This document shows, piece by piece, positions 37,440 through 45,099 of a DNA stretch of 45,161 bases. Numbering within the stretch: position 1 is the first letter of the stretch; every line of letters begins with the position of its first letter. The notes below the pieces were generated by a model, which had not been told where the DNA came from, searched no databases, and worked only from the letters and a program-made list of their open reading frames with translations. This DNA is from Chloroflexi bacterium HGW-Chloroflexi-8 (GTDB lineage Bacteria; Chloroflexota; Anaerolineae; Anaerolineales; Anaerolineaceae). A program made the translations under genes and the position numbers. The stretch covers positions 1 through 45,161 of the forward strand of contig PHBS01000009.1 in assembly GCA_002841995.1 (NCBI GenBank), read 5' to 3'.

Positions 37440-37529
37440 TTATTCCTTTCTAACCAATTTTGAAAAAAATATGGATATCTTCCGATGGATTGGAAACGCT
37501 GGAGATTTTGTGTCTTTGATATTTTTCAA
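37440..37529 (-). CDS. Possible 29-aa leader ORF with TTG start
   Basis: In the 156-nt gap between the two WXG100 genes, a strong AGAGGAGG ribosome-binding sequence (around 37542-37549, minus strand) has no ATG after it. A TTG 12 nt downstream opens a 29-codon frame (LKNIKDTK... ending LVRKE) that stops 2 nt before the 102-aa gene's ATG. It could be a small coupled peptide or a decayed gene start. Evidence is slight. Confidence 0.2.
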   Translation of the reverse strand: MKNIKDTKSPAFPIHRKISIFFSKLVRKE

Positions 37530-37593
37530 ACCTGATAATTACCTCCTCTAATCGCAAAACAGGATGAGAATAAATCAGCCATGAATCATCATA

Positions 37594-38655
37594 TTATTCA
37601 TCTTCATTTTTATCTTTGATAATTTTTGCAGCACCACCAGCTGCAGCACCTGCACCACCGACGACACCAGCAATCCCGGCTGCCGTCGAATTACCACCAA
37701 GTGTTTCACCCGAAACATCAGGAGTACCTGAAGTGCCACCAACAGGGCTTTGAGGACCAGAAGGCATTGAGCCTGATCCTCCGCCAGCACTCTGATAAAC
37801 GTGATCTGGCATTGCTGAGCCATCATTGCCTATTGCAGCACCTCCACCCCCGGCACCGGAAGAGCTGCCCGCAGCAACATTAGCTGCGTTTTTCAGTCCA
37901 GAACCCATTGAATCCAGGTTTCCTGAGGCTCCACCACTTCCACTTCCCCCACCTTCGGATCCTGAGCCGCTGCCGCCACTTCCCGCTCCTCCGGAATCTG
38001 ATCCGATACTTTCGCCGCCACTAGCTGCTCCTGTATCACCAGACCCCATTCCACTCGATTGCCCCCCAGAGGCTGGTGTGCCTTGTTCTGCTCCACTTGT
38101 TCCAGCAGATCCGCTCTCCCCAAATTGTCCGGCACCAAAGTCTGTTTGCCCAAGATTTGGTCCTCCGGAACCTTCAGTTGTTGGTGAATTGGTATCGCTT
38201 GTTCCACCTGCACCAGCAAATTGCCCAGCACCAAAGTCAGTTGAACCTAAATTGGGTTCGGAACCACTTGTGCCTGCGGCAGATCCTCCTAAAACACCTC
38301 CGAGATTACCAAATTGCCCGGCACCAAAATCAGTTGCACCCAAATTGACATTTTGGAAATCACTCTTAAAGATATTTTTGGATTCCTCTTCTGAGTTATT
38401 AAATATTTTGGTGATATCAATCAAAGTCTTTCCGGAAAACAACAATGCTTCGCTTAATCGCTGTACTGCGGGCAGAATTTCCATTTCCATTTCGTCAAAA
38501 AACGAGTCAGAGCCTGCCCCAATCCATTCGGACTGCATATGGTGCACTCTCTCCCGAAGTTTTCCTAGAATCTTTGCAATTTCTTCGCCTTCGTTATTAA
38601 ACTTTTTCACAATTGCTTGAAGTTGTTCATAATTGACGATGGTTTTTTCAGCCAT
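37594..38655 (-). CDS. WXG100 protein with long Gly/Ser-rich repeat tail (353 aa)
   Basis: ATG 38655 is chosen: AAGGATG lies 6 nt upstream and this start clears the upstream stop at 38669, whereas an earlier in-frame codon at 38706 would overlap it. Residues about 1-95 are a WXG100 domain (VNYEQLQAIVKKF, then SEWIGAGSDSFFDEM with the WIG turn, then MEILPAVQRL). A matching region reads FNNSEEES, close to but lacking the Tyr of YxxxE. Residues about 100-353 are low complexity. Three repeats of NLG-x-TDFGAGQF are followed by Gly/Ser-rich sequence and an Ala/Gly hydrophobic stretch (AAGIAGVVGGAGAAAGGAA) before a basic and acidic tail. WXG100 domains fused to long C-termini are typical of type VII effectors and surface proteins. 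No toxin domain is visible, so it may be a structural or extracellular polymer-like protein. Confidence 0.9.
   Translation of the reverse strand: MAEKTIVNYEQLQAIVKKFNNEGEEIAKILGKLRERVHHMQSEWIGAGSDSFFDEMEMEILPAVQRLSEALLFSGKTLIDITKIFNNSEEESKNIFKSDFQNVNLGATDFGAGQFGNLGGVLGGSAAGTSGSEPNLGSTDFGAGQFAGAGGTSDTNSPTTEGSGGPNLGQTDFGAGQFGESGSAGTSGAEQGTPASGGQSSGMGSGDTGAASGGESIGSDSGGAGSGGSGSGSEGGGSGSGGASGNLDSMGSGLKNAANVAAGSSSGAGGGGAAIGNDGSAMPDHVYQSAGGGSGSMPSGPQSPVGGTSGTPDVSGETLGGNSTAAGIAGVVGGAGAAAGGAAKIIKDKNEDE
38122..38348. repeat. Three imperfect 38-39 bp repeats inside the Gly/Ser-tailed WXG100 gene
   Basis: Copies at about 38311-38348, 38218-38255 and 38122-38160 encode the peptide NLG-x-TDFGAGQF. They are spaced about 94-96 nt apart, with Gly/Ser spacers between. 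DNA identity is high enough to suggest recent duplication or slippage. Confidence 0.8.
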
Positions 38656-38668
38656 TAGTTCATCCTTA

Positions 38669-40999
38669 TTAACGCGTTTCAAATGTGAATTCGATGATAT
38701 TTCCAACCCTGATCCGTGTTCCGGAGGTAATACTCACCGGCTGTCCAGGAGCAACTCTGCTACCATTCACCAGGCTGCCATTGCTGCTATTGAGATCTGT
38801 AAAGGCAAAACCACCCGAATAGGGATCAATCGTAATTTGAGCATGTTTCCGCGATACACTGGCATCACTCAATACCAAAGTTGTATCCTGTCTACCGATG
38901 GTAAACGGAAACTGATTAATCGATACCCGATTTCCTGTGCTGCCAATGGGTAAATCAAACACCAAAACCGGCATGATGGGTTTATTTGTGCCAACGACTG
39001 TGGCATTGTTGTTAATCCCGGGTATGCCAACGATCGTACTCTCTTGCATATTCATTGGCATAACTTCAGGTTGAGCTGGAGTCGGGACTGGCTGGGGTGT
39101 AGGACGCACGGGGGTTTGTGGTGGAACAACTCTTGGTTGTTGCTGAAACCCACCATTTCCAGCGTTTCGGTTCAGAATGGGTTCATCACTGGCCAATGGA
39201 TTCTGTCCGCTTTGTTTTTTGCTGCCTTTTATTTTTCTTCCCAGCCGACCTTGCATAACGGGAGTGCCGCTTAATGATTTTTCACGCATGCTATTGACCA
39301 TGAAGAATGCGACCACAACTAAAATGATACCAATAATAATAAATAGGTATAAGGGCGAAGCGATTAATGCCTTAATAATTTTTTGAATGACCGTTTGGCG
39401 GGTGGCTTTATAAACGATACCTTCGTATTGTTGCGTTGCATAAACCTGATTCTGGTTTCCCAGCGCACGAACAACAACTGTATAGGTCCCGTCAGCAATT
39501 TTATTGGCTTCCAGTGGTAATAGAATAGATCCGCTATTGGCGCCAAAACTTGCCTGACTGAAATTGGAATTTTGCACAACGGTCTTAGTACTTTCATCCA
39601 CCAACCAACCATCAAACCCATTCACCAGAGAGGAATTGGTCGTCTCGATATTGACTTGCAAATCATTGCCTTGTTGGACTACCGATTGAACCTTTACTTG
39701 CGGCAGAACGGCTGACGGATCGAATGTAAAAGTATGCACCATTTCGGTGATGGGTTTATTATCTTCGGATAGAATGGCAAATGGAGTATTATCTGCTTTA
39801 CTGACTGCAATGATCCGGATTTCATATTCTCGGCCTATCGTTAATTGGTCGGATGGGAAATTGAACGTATTATGTTCCGCAGGATCATTAAAAACGAATT
39901 CTGCTGTTTTTGATCCTCCTTTTTCATCCCATAAGGAGACTTTGACATATTGCACCAAATCAGGATAGGTCAGTGAAAGCTGTAAATCATAAGTTTGGTT
40001 TTGTGGCAGGAAAAACAAGCCATCCAATTGAGCACTGACCGGGCTGGAAGGACCGGGATAATCGGTATTTGAATTTATCACAAAAGCAGTATTAATCGTT
40101 TCATTTTCACTGACATTTAATGCCAGGACTGCGTTGTTTTCTCCATTACGGGGGTATAAATTGGATTCAACCATCCATTGGGCTTTCAATGCATTCATGA
40201 TCTCTGCAAAAGCCTTTTCCAGGTCACTTTGTTTACCAATGGCAGAGAAAGCGCCGGTACTGGCTGCCATACTCTGCAATTCATGCGTATTAATGTTGGC
40301 TTCTTTGGCCGATAGTCCAATGGTGTGGATGGGCACCTGATCTTTCATGGCTTTATCGACCAGTTCCTGATAACTATGCTTGCTGCAAACTTTGCCTTCA
40401 CGTGTTTCATCCTTGCCATCTGTGAAAAGAATGACTGCGCGTCTACCGGCAGGTGCTTTTTCCATGGCTTCCACGGCTGTATAAGCTGCATCGTACAGGC
40501 AGGTGCCACGTTGCGACACTTGCATTTGATCAATTGCAAAACTGAGTGCAGCGATATTTTCGGTGAAATCCTGCATGAGCTTGATTTCTTCATTAAACTG
40601 GACAATTGAAAAGAAAGAATTGTTTGGTGTGTTGCTGACAGCCAATTTTGCAGCATTCTTCAATATTTCTTCCGATCCAGCCATACTGCCACTGGTATCC
40701 AGGACCAAGGCGACGTAAATGGGTACATCTGGTTCTTTAAGTTCACCATTGGCAACCAGGTTGGTATTTAATAGCGTAATCTGTGCATTGGAAAGGGTCG
40801 CATCTGTGACCGCAGCCCCTGTGCTAGGATCGAACATATTGAAATAGACCTTCAGGATCATGTGATCTGGAGTCTCTACTGTGTTGATGGTGTTAATTCG
40901 TATGTCCCAGGTACTTTGAGCGTTGGTTGCAAGAAAAGGAAAAATGGGGATTAAGATCAGGAAAATTAAAAGGAAAATGACATAAAAGCAACGCTTCAC
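38669..40999 (-). CDS. VWA domain protein with TM and cytoplasmic FHA domain (776 aa)
   Basis: This is the first gene of the type VII-like cluster, starting at GTG 40999 with AAAGGAG 6 nt upstream. The signal peptide spans residues 1-28 (ending NAQ). An extracellular von Willebrand A domain follows with a complete MIDAS motif: DTSGSM at 101-106, a Thr in QRGTCLYDAA near 175 and Asp in LFTDGKDE near 200. Further beta-rich domains run to about 540. One TM covers about 548-567, then a basic and Pro-rich linker, then an FHA domain (about 690-776) with IGRQD, SRKHAQI and SSNGSLVNG. The protein thus has a metal-dependent adhesion face outside and a phosphothreonine-reading face inside. It could connect secretion to the wall or recruit the pseudokinase/FHA partners. 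It is not a known core component of described type VII systems. Confidence 0.93.
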   Translation of the reverse strand: MKRCFYVIFLLIFLILIPIFPFLATNAQSTWDIRINTINTVETPDHMILKVYFNMFDPSTGAAVTDATLSNAQITLLNTNLVANGELKEPDVPIYVALVLDTSGSMAGSEEILKNAAKLAVSNTPNNSFFSIVQFNEEIKLMQDFTENIAALSFAIDQMQVSQRGTCLYDAAYTAVEAMEKAPAGRRAVILFTDGKDETREGKVCSKHSYQELVDKAMKDQVPIHTIGLSAKEANINTHELQSMAASTGAFSAIGKQSDLEKAFAEIMNALKAQWMVESNLYPRNGENNAVLALNVSENETINTAFVINSNTDYPGPSSPVSAQLDGLFFLPQNQTYDLQLSLTYPDLVQYVKVSLWDEKGGSKTAEFVFNDPAEHNTFNFPSDQLTIGREYEIRIIAVSKADNTPFAILSEDNKPITEMVHTFTFDPSAVLPQVKVQSVVQQGNDLQVNIETTNSSLVNGFDGWLVDESTKTVVQNSNFSQASFGANSGSILLPLEANKIADGTYTVVVRALGNQNQVYATQQYEGIVYKATRQTVIQKIIKALIASPLYLFIIIGIILVVVAFFMVNSMREKSLSGTPVMQGRLGRKIKGSKKQSGQNPLASDEPILNRNAGNGGFQQQPRVVPPQTPVRPTPQPVPTPAQPEVMPMNMQESTIVGIPGINNNATVVGTNKPIMPVLVFDLPIGSTGNRVSINQFPFTIGRQDTTLVLSDASVSRKHAQITIDPYSGGFAFTDLNSSNGSLVNGSRVAPGQPVSITSGTRIRVGNIIEFTFETR

Positions 41000-41027
41000 T
41001 CTGTCTCCTTTATTCTTTTAATTAATC

Positions 41028-41055
41028 ATTATATTATCAATAAAAATTATAGCAA
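41028..41055 (-). promoter_or_regulatory. Sigma70-type promoter for the type VII-like gene cluster
   Basis: On the minus strand, -35 TTGCTA (41050-41055) and a perfect -10 TATAAT (41028-41033) are separated by 16 nt. The predicted start near 41021 leaves a leader of about 22 nt carrying the AAAGGAG ribosome-binding site of the VWA gene. Confidence 0.6.
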
Positions 41056-41199
41056 TTAAAAAAAAATAATCTATAAGGTATCGTTACAATTACCTGACAA
41101 AGTCTCTACAAATATGTAAATTCTGGATTTGAGAAAAAAAGTTTATTTAAAAATAAAAATTGGGGATTGATCAATAAATTTCCTCAATTCCATAAAAAA

Positions 41200-41835
41200 T
41201 CAGATGCGAAAAATGGTCTCCGGATTGCTATCGATAATAATCCCCTGGATCTGCCCACGTGTCAATTCGCTCAATTCCTGATTAAAATTCTGCACATAAT
41301 CCTGTATAAATTGAACCGTCAACGTTACATCTGCACCAAAGTCTTCGTCCAGAATCAAACCTTTATATTTCTGTATCAAAAGGCGAGTCTGTTCAAAGAG
41401 TCCATACGAAATGACAACCATCACCTGATGAGTGGGAACTTTTTCAGCGTGTGGTAGGATAGCTAGTACGGATTTGACCGCATCGGTATATGCCCGCACA
41501 AGGCCACCAGTCCCTAATTTGGTTCCGCCAAAATAACGGGTTACAACCACACAAATATCTCCTAACCCACTACCTTGCAAAACAGTCAGTGCCGGTCGTC
41601 CGGCAGTACCAGCTGGTTCTCCATCGTCGCTGCAATGCGCGGTTACAGAGGCGCCATGTCCAATTAAGAATGCAGGCACATTATGAGAAGCATCTGAAAA
41701 TTCATTTTTAATTTCATAAATAAAGGAACGTGCCTCCTCTACTGAAAATGCAGGTGAGACACTGGCAATAAAACGTGAGTTTACGACAATTATTTCGGCT
41801 CGGGATCGTTCTGCCGGGATCAAATGATGGATCAT
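41200..41835 (-). CDS. yigZ: YigZ / IMPACT (UPF0029) family protein (211 aa)
   Basis: The protein has the family signature SDDGEPAGTAGRP (residues about 69-81) and VVTRYFGGTKLGTGGLVRAY (about 97-116). Length and order match bacterial YigZ: an N-terminal ribosomal-S5-like fold and a C-terminal domain of ferredoxin-like fold (DUF1949). Family members are thought to act in translation-related RNA or protein regulation; the biochemical role remains uncertain. The start is ATG 41835, preceded on the minus strand by TATACT at 6 nt and no ribosome-binding site, suggesting a leaderless message. It is a single gene, 200 nt upstream of the type VII-like cluster and in the same direction, but that cluster has its own promoter. 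Confidence 0.95.
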   Translation of the reverse strand: MIHHLIPAERSRAEIIVVNSRFIASVSPAFSVEEARSFIYEIKNEFSDASHNVPAFLIGHGASVTAHCSDDGEPAGTAGRPALTVLQGSGLGDICVVVTRYFGGTKLGTGGLVRAYTDAVKSVLAILPHAEKVPTHQVMVVISYGLFEQTRLLIQKYKGLILDEDFGADVTLTVQFIQDYVQNFNQELSELTRGQIQGIIIDSNPETIFRI

Positions 41836-41841
41836 TATTTA

Positions 41842-41847
41842 AGTATA
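41842..41847 (-). promoter_or_regulatory. -10-like box just before the YigZ start
   Basis: TATACT on the minus strand ends 6 nt before ATG 41835, with no Shine-Dalgarno sequence in between. No convincing -35 hexamer is visible. If it is used, translation starts at or next to the mRNA 5' end. Confidence 0.3.
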
Positions 41848-41976
41848 ACTTAAGCTGATGAGAGAGGATTGAGCTAGAACTATGTTGTTGAAGATTGTAA
41901 GTGAAGATAATTAGGGTATTAATTGGCTATGCGAAGTTGTAGTTACTAATTAACGGTTCCTGCTGTCTTCTTCTCG

Positions 41977-42993
41977 CTACTCCCCGATCCTTGTTGTTCT
42001 GAGATCCAGACCTTCCCGTAGTGTTTTCTCAAAACGAATGAATTTCTCGACAATTGTCATGCCCACATTTTGATATAATTTTGTCGCTCCGGTTAGACTT
42101 TGGGCATCAACACTTAATCCCACTTTTGTGCTGCCCAACAATTGCAGTACATTGAACGCCTGTAATAACAAGGCTTTTCCCAATCCCAACTTCCGGTATT
42201 CGCGCAATACACCCAATGAACCAATCCAGCCGTAATCTTCACCGTATGAAGTCACAGACGTCCCGATGATCAATCCCACTATGTCCCCATCATGTTCAAT
42301 TACAAACCACAGTTCGGGCTGGAAAAAAGGGTCATTGATATAATTCGCTTGAAAAAGTTGGTATCCTTTTTCTAATGGGACTTCGATAAATCCCCAATGA
42401 TCCCGAAAACATTCTCTTTGCAGCTTATAAATATCCGGATATTCATCCTGTCTGGCCATGCGGATCGAAAAACCATCTGGCAAAGATGGTCCTTCAATGA
42501 TACCGCTTAGATCACGTTCCATGATCAGGGAATACCGTTCGATCTTTGATCCGAATTCATTCAGCAGTTTTACCGCTTCCTGATCCCGTGCGTTCACATA
42601 ACTACTCAAAAATACCCTTAACCCCTCTTGTGCTTTTTGCATTAACTCCTGAGCACGGCTTTCTGCCCAAACATTCAAAAGCCAACCAAAACCCATGCCG
42701 CGAAAATCCGGATGAACTTGAATCAACGTGTCATATCGCACAAAAGGTGGCACAACTCGCCAAATATCTGCGTATCCGACCAGTGTCGATTCTTGCAAAA
42801 TCAGTAATGAATCTTTTTCCAGATCGAATCCTTCCAAGCGCCAGTCGTTTTCCAGCTCATCTGGGTTCATCTCGTCTCTTCCGTACAGTTCCTGAGAGCA
42901 GATATTGATTAACTCAGTTACCTGGATAACATCCGTGCTGGAAGCGGGACGAATGATGTATGTTTTGCCATCGCGGTTAAAACTCAGTTTCAT
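41977..42993 (-). CDS. Tandem GNAT acetyltransferase (338 aa)
   Basis: This has two GNAT N-acetyltransferase folds in tandem. In the first (about 10-160), the acetyl-CoA loop region is VHPDFRGMGFGWLL, corresponding to the Q/R-x-x-G-x-G/A motif. In the second (about 165-325) it is LREYRKLGLGKALLLQAF, with SVDAQSLTGATKLYQNVGM, the typical C-terminal N-x-x-A-x-x-L-Y-x-x-x-G motif with Gln-Ser in place of Asn. The arrangement resembles mycothiol-synthase-like (MshD) and other double GNAT proteins, but the substrate is unknown. I start at ATG 42993, which has TTGGAG 7 nt upstream; the TTG four codons earlier is itself part of that ribosome-binding site. It overlaps the end of the upstream gene by 17 nt, so it is translationally coupled. 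Confidence 0.9.
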   Translation of the reverse strand: MKLSFNRDGKTYIIRPASSTDVIQVTELINICSQELYGRDEMNPDELENDWRLEGFDLEKDSLLILQESTLVGYADIWRVVPPFVRYDTLIQVHPDFRGMGFGWLLNVWAESRAQELMQKAQEGLRVFLSSYVNARDQEAVKLLNEFGSKIERYSLIMERDLSGIIEGPSLPDGFSIRMARQDEYPDIYKLQRECFRDHWGFIEVPLEKGYQLFQANYINDPFFQPELWFVIEHDGDIVGLIIGTSVTSYGEDYGWIGSLGVLREYRKLGLGKALLLQAFNVLQLLGSTKVGLSVDAQSLTGATKLYQNVGMTIVEKFIRFEKTLREGLDLRTTRIGE

Positions 42994-44047
42994 GATTTTC
43001 TCCAATACGGATTTGAGTTATTTGGGCCAAGATTCCCTGAACAGTTGTTCCGCTTTCATCCAGAACCATTTCACGCCATAGTTTATCATTTCTGCTGAAG
43101 TGTTGTAAAGCGTATAAATTATTTTCTGCTGCAGAAATAAAATAAGAAACCTGAAAGTTGAACCCCAGTTTGTTTGCTGCCTGGGCTGCTGACAAACACA
43201 ACACGGGTTTGGAAGTTAGTAGGACTCCGGGTAGTTCTTTCAACCAAAATAAGACTTCGAGCGGATCTGCTCCACTGGACGACCAGTCCTCCACTTTGTC
43301 CTGCAGAATTTCACCTGCCTGTTCAAAATCTTTATTATTCTGCATTAACCGCACAGCCTCCAACCATTCACCTTGATCTTGCAGCCAGTTGATCATACTC
43401 CGAATTTGTTGAATCAAAAGTTCCTGATCCTCCCTCCTGAGTTGATTCTGTAGAGAGGTGAGCAAATTTCTCTTTGGCAGGATGATTTCGGATGAAAAAT
43501 CTTTGATATTATTGGCTACGCGAAGTTTATGCCATAATTCTGTACAGTTCTCACCCGGAAATTCCTCCGAAAACCAGCGTGGCCACCATATTTCACTTGC
43601 TGTAAGCGCGATTCGTAACTTGGGAGAAATTCCGTGGATCAATTCCTCTCCTGCTTTTCTCATCATTTTCCCCGAATCTTCAAGGAAAACAATCGAATGT
43701 TTTTCCTTAAATGGTTGTAACCATTCCACAAAACCTGACCACCAATTCTCAGAGCTGATCAGGGATGAATTTTCCAGAATAAGCTCCCAGTTCTTTTGCT
43801 CAAGCTCGTTTGTAAGCTGGGCGATGGTTGTTGGAGCGGGTTGTTGGTGATGGTCCACAATACCAGCCAAGAATCTCTGACCAAAGCCGGGAAAAATTGT
43901 CCGAAAAGCGTGCAAAAATCCAATCCAGAATCTACCGACTTCCCGATCGGATTCTTCCAATTGAAATCGAATCACCGGAATTACACTTCCAGTAGTTGCC
44001 GGATGCTGCCTTGTTCGGTAGTTGAAATAGGAAAAAATGGGTGACAT
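42977..44047 (-). CDS. MalT-like regulator fragment lacking P-loop and DNA-binding domain (356 aa)
   Basis: Function is uncertain. Residues about 25-50 (IRFQLEESDREVGRFWIGFL) resemble the start of the MalT/LuxR STAND ATPase segment that normally follows the Walker A motif (W-L-x-L-D-x-x-D-N-x-x-x-x-F). Residues 100-170 resemble its Walker B and sensor area; SIVFLEDSGKM replaces the usual LVLDDYH. Residues about 220-300 resemble the helical linker, with INWLQDQGEWLEAVRLM and FWLKELPGVLL-x(3)-PVLCLSAA. The P-loop, most of the TPR array and the LuxR helix-turn-helix are absent. It either is a decayed regulator or has been repurposed as a scaffold. No ribosome-binding site is evident. The start is preceded by TATAGT at 14 nt, so a very short leader is possible. 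It is coupled to the GNAT gene. Confidence 0.75.
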   Translation of the reverse strand: MSPIFSYFNYRTRQHPATTGSVIPVIRFQLEESDREVGRFWIGFLHAFRTIFPGFGQRFLAGIVDHHQQPAPTTIAQLTNELEQKNWELILENSSLISSENWWSGFVEWLQPFKEKHSIVFLEDSGKMMRKAGEELIHGISPKLRIALTASEIWWPRWFSEEFPGENCTELWHKLRVANNIKDFSSEIILPKRNLLTSLQNQLRREDQELLIQQIRSMINWLQDQGEWLEAVRLMQNNKDFEQAGEILQDKVEDWSSSGADPLEVLFWLKELPGVLLTSKPVLCLSAAQAANKLGFNFQVSYFISAAENNLYALQHFSRNDKLWREMVLDESGTTVQGILAQITQIRIGENHETEF

Positions 44048-44061
44048 ACTACACAGATTTT

Positions 44062-44067
44062 ACTATA
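44062..44067 (-). promoter_or_regulatory. -10-like box before the MalT-like gene
   Basis: TATAGT on the minus strand ends 14 nt before ATG 44047, implying a leader of about 8 nt without a ribosome-binding site. No clear -35 is present. Confidence 0.28.
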
Positions 44068-44191
44068 GAAGAATCATTGAATTTAAGGTTCTAAATGAGC
44101 CTGATCAGACCTTTACAAGATAAGGATTAATAGACCATTTCCAGAAAAAGGTGACTTCCTTATTTCCACAATACAACCTTTCACAATTAAA

Positions 44192-44219
44192 TTGACGTAA
44201 ATCACTGGCGTGCTAGATT
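44192..44219 (+). promoter_or_regulatory. Sigma70-type promoter for the AhpD-like gene
   Basis: TTGACG (44192-44197) and TAGATT (44214-44219) are separated by 16 nt. The predicted start near 44226 gives a 23-nt leader that contains the GGAGG ribosome-binding site of the gene at 44249. The promoter therefore also argues against a start at 44222. Confidence 0.6.
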
Positions 44220-44248
44220 GAATGAACGATGGAAATCTGGAGGTAAAA

Positions 44249-44830
44249 ATGTGGTATGTGCCACCGGTTGCAGATAAAGATGCTGAGGGTGTACTCCTCG
44301 AATTGTATAACCAGGATCTGGAGAAAGACGGGTATATTTGGAATACTACCCGTGTCTGGAGTTATCGCCCCGAGCTGGCAGCCCCCTGGCGACAGGTGCT
44401 TAAGATCATTCGCTCCAATATGAGATTACGCGCTTATGAATTGGTCACAATTGCTGCTTCCAGAGCGATTGGTTGTGTTTATTGCATGTTAGCCCACGGA
44501 GAAGTGCTCCATAAAAATGGGTTCTCTGTCCAGCAAATTATTGCCATCCTGGAAGATTTTCACACTGCCGACCTGAGTCCCCTCGAAGTACATATGATGG
44601 ACTATGCCTTTAAGATCAGTACGGACACCAGTTTGATCACTCAAGCCGATATCGATCTTTTGCATCAGGACGGGTTGAACAATCAACAGATATCCGATAT
44701 TGCGATGGCTGCTGTCGCACGTAACTTTATGAGTCGTATGTTTGAAGCCTTTGGGGTCAACCCTGACCCGGAACTCCAGGTGCGTGAACCCGAGCTGTGG
44801 GATTATTTGAAAAAGTCTAGATTCAGTTGA
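44249..44830 (+). CDS. AhpD-like carboxymuconolactone decarboxylase family protein (193 aa)
   Basis: The motif ASRAIGCVYCMLAHGEVL carries Cys76-x-x-Cys79 and His83, the redox and proton-relay set of the AhpD/CMD family, often annotated as peroxidase-related enzyme. This fits a peroxidase or thiol-disulfide role, although the reductant and substrate are unknown. The protein is helical throughout, and its length fits the single-domain-plus family members of about 190 residues. The start at ATG 44249 has GGAGG 5 nt upstream; an earlier ATG at 44222 lies too close to the promoter and has no ribosome-binding site. It is divergent from the MalT-like gene and otherwise alone. Confidence 0.92.
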   Translation: MWYVPPVADKDAEGVLLELYNQDLEKDGYIWNTTRVWSYRPELAAPWRQVLKIIRSNMRLRAYELVTIAASRAIGCVYCMLAHGEVLHKNGFSVQQIIAILEDFHTADLSPLEVHMMDYAFKISTDTSLITQADIDLLHQDGLNNQQISDIAMAAVARNFMSRMFEAFGVNPDPELQVREPELWDYLKKSRFS

Positions 44831-44922
44831 TTGGGAGACCCGTGGACAAAGGAATGGTTTTATTTTAGGATCTGAAAATTAGGATTCTTTCTGTCTATCC
44901 CGGATAGTCGAATACAAAGAAT

Positions 44923-44987
44923 AAATCCGAGCATCTGCCGCAGTTCACTAAAGCACTATTTTCCTTCCATGCTTAATTTATAGATCC
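44923..44987. repeat. Degenerate direct repeat, copy 1
   Basis: About 65 nt beginning AAATCCGA and containing CGCAGT, AAAGC, TTTTCCTTCCAT and CTTAATTT. It matches 45100-45161 with scattered substitutions and small gaps. Confidence 0.7.
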
Positions 44988-45099
44988 GGATTCTCTGCTT
45001 TGATTACCATCTTAAGAAAGATGTTGGTTCCTTAATCTTTCTTAGTGAATCTTTTCTTAGCAAACTTAGCGGTTTAATGTTTCTCTTTAAACTTAAAAC

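Noticed and set aside
37826-38620. Plus-strand 264-codon frame antisense to the Gly/Ser-tailed WXG100 gene
   Set aside because: Its Pro/Pro-Glu-Ser-rich sequence is the mirror of Gly/Ser codons on the other strand, so it is a shadow of biased composition.
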